Shown here piece after piece: positions 47,541 to 57,600 of a DNA stretch of 64,000 bases. The notes under the pieces were generated by a model, which saw nothing but the letters and a program-made list of their open reading frames with translations, did not search any database and was not told where the DNA came from. Where the stretch lies: positions 1,351,546-1,415,545 of the forward strand of contig CAXIPT010000006.1 in NCBI GenBank assembly GCA_964030475.1, given 5' to 3'. Made by a program: the position numbers and the translations under genes. Position 1 is the stretch's first letter, and each line of letters begins with the position of its first letter. Origin of the DNA: Tethya wilhelma. Its lineage: Eukaryota > Porifera > Demospongiae > Tethyida > Tethyidae.

Positions 47541-48524
47541 TTAATAAGACATCATATCAGAACTGATTTCAAAACCAAAGCTAAACTGTTCTCTGCTCTC
47601 CTTAACACACACCTCTCCATTTGTCCTGTGTAAACCTCCACTCTGTTCACAGCTAGCAACAGACTGCTTGTAAAACGTCCCAGCAGCTTGAACATCTTTC
47701 GTTTCAACATGTGTGATCTTTGGCTCAACTTTGACCTTTTCTGCTAGAGGTTGAGTCTTCATTTTCGATCGATAATCACCAAACAAAGTTTTCATGAGTT
47801 GTCTTTTCTTAGGTAGAGGGGTCTTTAAGGATTGCAAAGTTCTGATGTGCTTTTCGTTGACTTGTTTCTGAGCTTTCGTGGCATCCTTTCTTAGTATCCC
47901 CAGCTCTAGTTGCCCAAGACACCAGGAGAGTTCATCCTCGAATGTGGTGGGAGCTGTAGATCCATTTTGAGCTGAAATATCTTTAGGAGTTGCTTCAGCG
48001 TTGTTGGTTCTAGAGTTTGACTTTGATTTGTTCTTTTTCTTCTTGGATTTTGATGAAGCTACACTAGTACTGCTTGCAACTGATTGACTAGCACCATTGC
48101 TAGCAGATAATACACTGTCTTTAGTATTTTGACTATCAGATGAAGAATGTTGTGTGGAACTTAGGACTGGGTCTGTATGGCAGACTTCAATGACATCATT
48201 TGATTCAGTTTTTGTGGGATAATGCATAGACTTAATATCATTGTTTGTTTGTGAAGAATCTCTCTGAAGTACTTCAGGTTTATCTTTTGACTTCAATAAA
48301 TCTCCAGCTACGCTAGGAGTGTGCTTTTCGTCAGATTCCACGTGTTCCAGACTGGGTTTCAATTCATATTTCCTCTTTTCACATTCAGTGGTCGTTTCTT
48401 CTTGGAATAGGCCTGCATTATGGTCTTTACTATCAGTAGGCACTCCATCAAAGCTGATAAGAGAGGCTTGAACGTTCTTGTTTCGTTTCTTTTTACGTTT
48501 TGAAGAGCCACTGACTTTAGACAT
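47541..48524 (-). CDS. UPF0488 (C8orf33-like) protein (327 aa)
   Basis: The C-terminal third carries the UPF0488 signature: FEDELSWCLGQLELGI, then a basic linker, then KKRQLMKTLFGDYRSKM (about residues 195-260). Vertebrate C8orf33 has the same block near its C-terminus. The N-terminal part is charged, Ser-rich and disordered with two nuclear-type basic clusters (KRKKKRNKN near 10, KSKKKKNKSKS near 160). The open frame reaches 48584 but starts there at TTG; the first ATG is 48524. Intronless here. The gene is divergent from the cysteine synthase gene, with only 107 bp between start codons. Molecular function of the family is not settled. Confidence 0.85.
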   Translation of the reverse strand: MSKVSGSSKRKKKRNKNVQASLISFDGVPTDSKDHNAGLFQEETTTECEKRKYELKPSLEHVESDEKHTPSVAGDLLKSKDKPEVLQRDSSQTNNDIKSMHYPTKTESNDVIEVCHTDPVLSSTQHSSSDSQNTKDSVLSASNGASQSVASSTSVASSKSKKKKNKSKSNSRTNNAEATPKDISAQNGSTAPTTFEDELSWCLGQLELGILRKDATKAQKQVNEKHIRTLQSLKTPLPKKRQLMKTLFGDYRSKMKTQPLAEKVKVEPKITHVETKDVQAAGTFYKQSVASCEQSGGLHRTNGEVCVKESREQFSFGFEISSDMMSY

Positions 48525-48631
48525 CTTTGGCCTCGTTTTAAAAATTACTTTTTTTAGAAGGGATTTGCGGATATTTGGAGGCAATTTCTTCCAGCCAAAA
48601 CCGGCGGACTCAATTTTACTTTTCCTCCACC
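48525..48631. promoter_or_regulatory. Putative bidirectional promoter
   Basis: The ATG of the minus-strand UPF0488 gene (48524) and the ATG of the plus-strand cysteine synthase gene (48632) are 107 bp apart. Both transcription starts must lie within or overlap this interval unless upstream exons exist. No TATA box is evident. Confidence 0.5.
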
Positions 48632-51600
48632 ATGCTTCACGCAGTAGCCAGGTGCTTCAAGCCAGCACTCGCTGGAAGGACACTGTACAGGAGTATGAGT
48701 GTACGTTTGCCATTACAATACTGTTTTGTTTATTTGGCTGTACCTCAATGTGTGGGTGTGTATCATAAAACTTCATGGACTGAATATTCATTGTTTTGTT
48801 CCCAAATTTTTGGTGTATGTTTGTTTGTTTATGTTTTGCAACTTCTTTCTCTGTTCTACAGAGCATGCTTGATGGCTTCAGAGGCACAGTTGGAAAGTAA
48901 GAACAGCATGCATTGATATCGTAATGTAAACTCTATAGCTATTGTCTCTCGAGCCACTATAAATTAACAGACCCCTCCTTCTTACATCAGCTGGTTTGTA
49001 AGACTAACTTTAGCCTCATTGTCTACATCATTGCACTGTCTGTGAAGTGCACTATGTTTAAGTATACTAAAATGTGTACGCAAGTTCATTATCAGTGTGT
49101 GTGTGCTTAGCTAATCGAGTGGGCTCGTAGCCCGGACTCTCCCTAGCATCTTCTTCCCAAGCAGCGTGTAACCTTTCCTCCCCTTATTATGATGTATTAA
49201 TAATATTAGTATGTATCAAAACATTCATATGAATATGTATGTACGTAACATGTTGATTTTAATATTACTTTGTTCTAATTATACACATAGTACGCCGCTC
49301 ATTCGTCTGAACAAGCTGAGTGAAGAGACCGGCTGTACTATAGCAGTGAAGGCCGAGATGCTCAACCCTGGAGGGTCGGTGAAAGACAGAGCTGCACTCT
49401 ACCTCATCAAAGAGGCACAGGAAAAGAGTAAGTCATTTCACTGCCTAGTACTGCTGCAATAGTCAGACTGTTACAGCACGCTGTGTTGCAAAAATTTTAA
49501 GTAAATCGAATGTACGTATTCACAGAATAAACAAAGTAAGAAAGGCCTGGTTTACGAAGCTATAGCATTTCCAAATAAAAGTTTTTCCTAAGGGATGAAA
49601 TTTCTCACAATATTCTTCTTGAATATAGATAAGCCCATGTTAGTACCATTTTTTAATCCTGAGGCATTTTTGCATAGTGTATACAATAGAGCTGTGTAAG
49701 TAGTTGTGCATACCTTAATCTATTGTGTAGGTGTAGGCTCATGGTTGATCATAATGGCATTCATTGTGGTATAGTGTAACAATGACATGCCATTGAAAAT
49801 GCTTCCTAATGTATGTTGTGGCTACATTAGTGACAATAATACCTGAGTAATTACAACAACTCCATAGTGCATGGCTGTCTTGTATGACATTGTTGGTACT
49901 TTCCGCATATAGTTTACTTATTCCTTTGGCTTTTCCTTTCCAGGTATTACAACTGCTCTTATAGTTTGATAGTTGATCTGTAACACATGTGCATCTTTCT
50001 ATTGTATCGTGTTTCTTTTCCTAAACATGTTTATGGCAAACCCTATTATAGTAGTTGTGTGATTTGAAACCTATCTTCATGTTTAAACTCAATTCTACTC
50101 AGATAGGTTTCATTTTCAATGGGACATGCCACTCTATTAGGCCGCAAATGCAAAAGTAATTCTTACAGTCCATACAAACTCCTCTTATTGTTTACAATTA
50201 CACACACACACACCAGATCTCATCCAACCAGGTGGTACCATCGTGGAAGGCACAGCTGGTAACACTGGCATCGGACTGGCTCACATGTGCAAGGCTCTAG
50301 GCTACAAGTGCGTCATCTTCATGCCTAACACTCAGTCACAGGTATAGTACATGAAATTAACTTTTCACTCAGTCTGGATCTAATTTACATAAGATTTAAT
50401 TTATTTACTTCCTGTTTCAGTTACATGTACGTATGTATAACAAATTGTCTAAATCCACCAATTGAAACCTAGACCAAAGACGATTTGTTGTGTTTTTTTT
50501 GCTAACTCAGCACTATCAGCACCACCTATAATAATGTGGTATGGAATTGTCAATGGCATTGTATACAGTTTGCACTACGTACGTTTTTTTACCAAAGACA
50601 ATTTTTGCTTAGACATTACTTTGATTGAATGTGTTTCTTTCACTGTGTGAATAGCTATATAGATGGCATTGTGCATGTTTTGCAATTTATAATGGTCCCT
50701 AAACTGTATGCGTACTATATCTACGTATGCTTATTCGTTATGCATAAGAAGTTGCTAATTGATGCACACCTGGTATTATGAGCTAACGGAATAGTATTGG
50801 TTAATGTTTATCTCTATATTATTATATATTGTAGGAGAAAGTTGATGCTCTCGAAGTTCTTGGAGCTGAAGTTTATAAAGTTCCAGCTGTTCCATTTGAA
50901 AACCCTGATAACTATAATCATCAGGTGAGCCAAGCAATACGCTAATTCCTAAAGTATGCCAAGCCTTTGCTACAATAAAACAATTCAGATTAATGCAATA
51001 GAACAATTGATACAAAAGAGATAATAATTATAACATGTAACTATACAATCATGCATGTGCTGTCTTATGTTTAAATGCATGTCAATTTGACTTTAGAAAT
51101 TCGAAACCAAAGGCAATCATTGTGTACATATCCCTTGTAGCATTCTTCATGTGAAATGAAATTCTGTTTTCCTTGTCCAACTAATCCTGTGTTTGTCCAA
51201 TTTCGAGAATAATAATTTCTATCTTGAAGCGTAATTACCTGCGTGAGATGCTCAGTGGACCCATCTTGACATAACAACTGAATTGTTACTTCACCACTAA
51301 ATGGCCAGTTCTGTAGCTCATTATCAAAATTTCCCCGTAACATTATGAAATACACTGAAATGTGAGTATCAGCATATTCACCATTTGCATAGCACTTTAA
51401 GCAAAATTTGTACCCTCTGTCATGAGTATAGAATGGTTGAGAGTACCAGATGCTGTCGTTTTTCTTGTGTTCCTCGAAGTTGGACATTATGAAATCAACT
51501 GGAGGAATATTCAAGCCATTTCGTACTTGGCAATGTACTATTTCCATGCCAGTTTGTAGTATTTCAATTCTTGCTTGATCTTTCTTCCTTTCCTGTTCTA

Positions 51601-54600
51601 GTTCAGCAACTCTCTGTTTCAATTTTCCAATCTGTTCATGACTTCTCTTGAGTTCTACATTATTCGTAACTGCCATCATTGACATGTGAGTGACTAATTT
51701 CAATTGAAGATGCTCTTCCATCTCTTTACGAGGGAGCTTCTCCGTACATCCGGCATAGTGAAAGTCACATTCAATAACTGTCAAAGGACAATCCTCGGCT
51801 ATATGTCTCTCCATACTCCTTCGCTGGAGGACAGCACCACACCTGTTTAAGCACTTTTCAGGACCATAGCCACACACAGGCCAGTGATTGTTTGAGACAT
51901 GTTCAAAGGTCGATCTGTAGTCAGTACAATAGTTACATGTAAATGGACGCTTTGGACACATGCTGTTTTGATGATCACTGATGTGTTGTCGTTGACGTGA
52001 TTCTGAACAGTGACTACATTTGACCATAGCAAAGACGCATCCTTTAAGCTGGTTAGCAGGTTGAGGGTTCAAATTTAGATGGCGGTCTAGTTCTCCCAGC
52101 TCTCCAATCCACTCACAACCTTCTTTTTGATGTGTACATCGAACCTTGTACTGGTATAACAATTGCTGGTGTCCTTTGTTGGGAAAGTCTACGAAGTTTG
52201 TCTTATTGCAGTATGGGCACGGCTTCTTAAGTGCTTTGATTTGTTCAATACAAGAATGACAGAAACTCTTTCCACAGCAAATGACTTGATAGGGTTCACG
52301 AAGTATGTGCAAACAGATAGGACACTCAGTTTGAATCGTTTGTTCAGGCTTCACTATGAAGTCACAATCAAAACCCCACACTGGCTCTACTTTAGCCACC
52401 GCCATGCCGGTCTGCACATATATAAATTTGCCAGATACAGTATACGAGTTCACTATTGCTATAGTTCCACTGGCTTTGTTTGTTGAGAATGGGAGGTAGT
52501 AAAATCATGTGATCTCTTGTGCAAATATTCATATATAATAGTATAATAATTATCATAATATTATATTGTGTCAGCATAAACATGATGAATGCACTTTTAC
52601 AAACTCTCTCAACTAATATTATTACACATGTTAACATATTCCCTGAACTACATTGTAAAGCAATAAAAAATAATAATACCGTAGATCTTCTATTAGATGT
52701 GCTTTATGTAAATCCACCGAACCAAATAGGCAGGGAGATATGCTGAGCAGATGGACAATGCCATAGACTATAATAATTATTATAAAGAATAAAGTAGGCA
52801 TCTTGCTACATGTTCAAGTTCGACCAAAGTACGCATTTTAGTTTGTCAATTTAGTGGTGTGTAATTCAGTGATTTGTGTTACATTCGGTTAGATTATCAA
52901 ATTTCTGATGTGCCTGTACAATCTTTATTACTCTAAGACCAAGAGAATCAGTAGATTCCTTCTCAGACTTCTCCCTAGATACTTAATTCTTTCTCCAAGG
53001 AATAGTTTTTGATATTTTCTGACTGTTATTGTAAATTTACTATGGTTTCTAACCACAACTGCAGTCCAAATGGGGGATTTTTTTGTGGTTGTATGATATG
53101 CCAGTCATGCATGCATCGCCCACTTTTTTTGAAAAAAAAAGATGGATGCTAATGTTATGCTTAAGTTACTAGTCAGTGTTAGCCTTTTGGCTTACTGTAT
53201 TTGTACTCAAGACCCAGGCAATAGTAATGTAACACTTCTTCCAGTTAGTGCTGAAGTTGAAATTCTTGGCCAATTATATTCTGTGGACAAACTGCCAGCT
53301 AAAGACTCAGGAATTGTACAAGAAGAAAGGGATAACCTCTTGGGAGAAGTAAATCTTGAAGATTTAGTTGATGATCTCCAGAATGTAGGCAATCTCCTTC
53401 AAATAGCACATGTAAGTGCTACAGCTAGTGGCCCAGAATTTACATCTATGAAGATCAAGATTATGAAACTAAGCCATGAAATTGTCACTCTCTGTGAGAA
53501 AACAACTAATACTATTCATCATTTTAGTCGTGTCTCAAAAGGAGCAATGTACACCACACGTGATGCCCACAATTCTCTTTTAGAAAATGATTACTTAATG
53601 GCTGTTGAATTGCTTAATTCTCTTGCTAAGGATGCCAAAAGAATGGAAATTGAGGCCAAAGATCTTGAATTGCTGTTCAATGAGATGAAAGAAACTCTTT
53701 TTAACATGACAATTGAGACCGAAATAGCCAAAGGAAGAGAAGCTGCTGTTCTTGATGATATTGAAGAAGAGTTTTCAGAAGAGAAAGAGTATGAAAAGTA
53801 TGTCAAGCACCTTTCTGATGTTGCTGAGCAAGAGTATTTGTATTACAATTATAAAGCAGCTGAAGCATTTCAAGAACTTAGTAACACCACTTATTGGGAA
53901 ATGTTTTTAGAGTATAGCTCAAAATTTGTGGGCTCAAGCTACTTCAATTACACTGAACAAAGGAAAGAAAAGGTCAAGCATTACAATGAAATCAAGCTAC
54001 AAAAGCTGAAGTATGTGCAAGATTATCAGCAAGAACGTTATAATGTAACTAAAAACCTGGCTGATTTCATTAAAAAGCTTGAAAATAGTAGCAGCATTTC
54101 CGTAATGCTTGTGGAAACCCTTCATCAATCAGTAGGTGCATTCCGGAGGCTATCAGTAGTAATGAGAAAAACTGCTACATTTTGGAAACGTGTAAATCAA
54201 CATGCTCAAGAAATTGCATCAGATAGGCAAGTAAACATGATTGAAATGCAAAGTAGGGATCCCCGGCTTCAGGTTCCCATATTCCAACTCAAATTTTTCA
54301 AAGAGACAGCTATGAGACGTATGGCTCAGTGGGTAGCCTTCTATTATGTCTGTGATGGTTACATGGCTCGCATTAAACAAATAAAGGAAGAACTTTACAA
54401 TTATCTTACAGAAAATCCATCGTACAAAGCAGCAAAGAGGAGAGTCAATAAGCTTGCTGATGACTTTGAAGATGATATTGTTCGTAGGCAAGAAGAATTA
54501 GAAGCCAAAAAAAAGAAAGCAAGAGAAATGATGTACTCCCTCAAACAGGAAATAGATAAAGAAAAAATCACTGGTAGAGTTACTCTACATGAAAAAAAGG

Positions 54601-57600
54601 ATTCTGACAAACATAGTCATTCCGAACTCTAAACAAAGATATAATACTTATTTCTAGGTACTAGTCTAAGAATTAATTAATGTTTTATTAAAATGACTCT
54701 GATAATAGGAATCTTTTTGGTAAACCTTTATTATAGTAGTGTTTACAATTTTGTCTACAAATTAACACTTGAAAAACAAAAGAACAGCAAGTAAACATAT
54801 TAGTTGTTGATGCATGATCTATTAATAAATGTATGTGTACCCAAGTAACTTTAGTTCAGAATTTTGGACTGAAAGTGAGTTCAGTTGTCTATATATACCA
54901 TTCTTGTAATCCATATATATAAGCTGATCAATTACGATTATGATATAATTAGTAATATTGAAATTGTACTTAAACATGCAGGCAAGAAGATTTGCTGAGC
55001 AGCTGGACAATGCTGTGTGGACCAATCAGTTTGATAACACCACCAACAGACAAGCACACATCGAGACAACTGGCCCAGAAATATGGAGACAAACCGGTAA
55101 TAGAACTTATCTATATAGTCTAGTGGAACAAATAGACCTTCCTCTTTGTCATGCTACAAATGCCTGTGCTAGGTATGTGCATAGTGTCTAGGCTCTCTAG
55201 CTAGCGAGACTAGAACTACATATCCAGCTCTACAGTATATATATCATGAGAAATATAATTTGATGTTCCGGCAATCCCAGATAAGTTTTTTTTTCTTCTT
55301 TTTTGGAGAGGTTTTTGGTTGTTGGGTCGATTGCACATGTAAACTCGTATCCAAACTTAAAAAAAATATTGAAAAAAGTTGCCAGGATAATGTATCGAAC
55401 CCTCTAATAATATTAACTGTACAATCCACGTATTATGTATTATACTAATCCATATATTATTCACAATCATACTATTTTATGAATATGCTAATTAGGATAC
55501 AGTTTACATATGCCAGCAACTGGTTGTTGCATTGAATTACATGTAATAATTAGTTAATTATCACACATTAATTATTGTGTTTTCATTTTCAGACGGTAAA
55601 GTTGATGCAGTCACATTTGGGACTGGTACTGGTGGTACACTATCAGGTGGGTGCACTGTGATTTCATGCTTGGTTAGCTAGTATTATACCTTTTCATGCA
55701 TATATACAGAATGCGTGAGTACAAGGAACATAGCTAAAATGTATGGTGTTATCTCCATGGTTGTAGGTGTTGGAATGTTTCTAAAATCAAAGAACCCCAA
55801 TATCAAGGTGGTTGCTGCTGATCCACAGGTAATGACAGAGAACATGCACACTATTCTCAACAGTAACTTAATTTATGTTACAGTGAGGTATTGCAAATGT
55901 GCATAAATTGCTAAAGTCTATATTCACGTTCATTTGAGCATTCAAAATTTTTTCATAACTTGGTCGTATATCTATGAATTGCACTATACCATTCGATTGC
56001 AAATTTCATGTAGATTTGTTTGGTGCTTATTAAAAAGCGCTACACCTAATTACCATTCAAAAGTTATGTGTATGCCCCACGCATACAAAAGTACAGAGAT
56101 TCCATTATCCACAATTGCGAAAAAGCAGTATATTTAAGCAAAACCACATTACTTCAGGGGGCTCAAGTGAACGCGAATAGACTTTAGGTTCTTGATAGTT
56201 ATTTTGTTTTATTCGCGTCACACATTAGCCTAGGAATGAGTCTACTACAAGTATATAGCTAAAAATAGTTCATGCATGTGCTCTAATAAGAACAGCTGTT
56301 TTACCAAATTGAAAGTCAGTGTATAAAGTTATAGATAATACGATTATGACATAGTTTATAATTTCCATATGTCATACCTCATGCACTGTTTAATGTCAAT
56401 GTTATGCAAGCTATGATATGGTTATGATAACAGCAATTACACATGAGAACAGGTTGTGGCTGATGTGTGCAGAAAAAAGCTTTTGATAATGATTGATTTG
56501 TGATGCAAATGTACATTTGGGGAGTTCTTTTTACTAAGTTTTTAGCTAGTGGTATAATTATGGTTTGATCAACTCCTTATTGAATAACATAACAGCTGAT
56601 GTAGTAGTATTAAGTATAGTGTTCACTTTTTTTATTTGATATGAACTGTTTCAAAACTGTCAGATCCGTTGAAATCACTATCTGTCGTATATCCTCCTAC
56701 CACCAACACCTCACTATCACCAAGTACCCCCTCAACAAGACAGCGAGCTCGAGGGGTGGCCAAAGTACCTACTACTTCCCACGAATCATCCGTAGGCTTG
56801 TACGCATACACCTCACTGCTATAGGTACCTTTACAGTCACCACCTATAGCTATCAACTGTCCGTCGACTATGGTACTTGTGGAACGAGTTGTAGGTACGT
56901 TAGCGATCGGTTGCCAGAGACCGTGACGATGTCGTTTTGACAATCCTCGTTTCAGTTGTGTCACCAAATTCGGTGATTGTGCACTTTCGATCATTTTTTT
57001 CAACGAACATCTGAGAGTGCTAGTCGACCACTCTTTCTCTTCATCCATACCACCAACAACAAAGACGTTGTCACCACTCACAGCAATGCATGTGTTTGTG
57101 ACGTGATAAGGCAAGCTGCAGTGTGCAAGCCACCACGTTTTAGTCTCGATGTTCATCACTTCCACTTTGCTCACTGGTTCTTTATCGCCTGTTGATCCAC
57201 CTGCGACAATGAGATGAGTCATGGTGCTTGCTGCAGCTGGGGTGTACCTTCTTGTCGGCATAGAAGGATAAATCTTGACCCAGCTCTTGATGTTTTGATA
57301 CGTTTGGCCATCATTTGTAGATGTAAAGCTCAGAAGCTTGTTTGTGTCTTTTTCTGCCGAGTTGTAGCCACCCACTGCTGTTAGTAAGCTGTCTACTACG
57401 ACTAGAGCACAGTCTTTGTTTGGACAGGAAGGAACCTGGGACCAAATTTCTGAGCTCTTGTTGTAAGCAATAATGGTATCTGTGTTGCCGTCACGAAAGT
57501 ATGCTATACCAGCTCTGTTGTCCATTGTGCTTGAGCCATAGTAGAGCTTTGAAGGAGCTGTTTGGTTGTCGTGATGGTTTAATGTAGGAGCTTTTTGCTT

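Noticed and set aside
48862..50924. Bacterial origin (horizontal transfer) of the cysteine synthase
   Set aside because: The motifs resemble bacterial and plant enzymes, but the gene has at least nine spliceosomal introns and a mitochondrial-type leader; transfer cannot be argued without a tree.
53142..54632. Calling the secreted helical protein a pore-forming toxin
   Set aside because: All-helical secreted proteins can be toxins, but there is no hydrophobic insertion segment or recognisable family motif, so the idea is unsupported.
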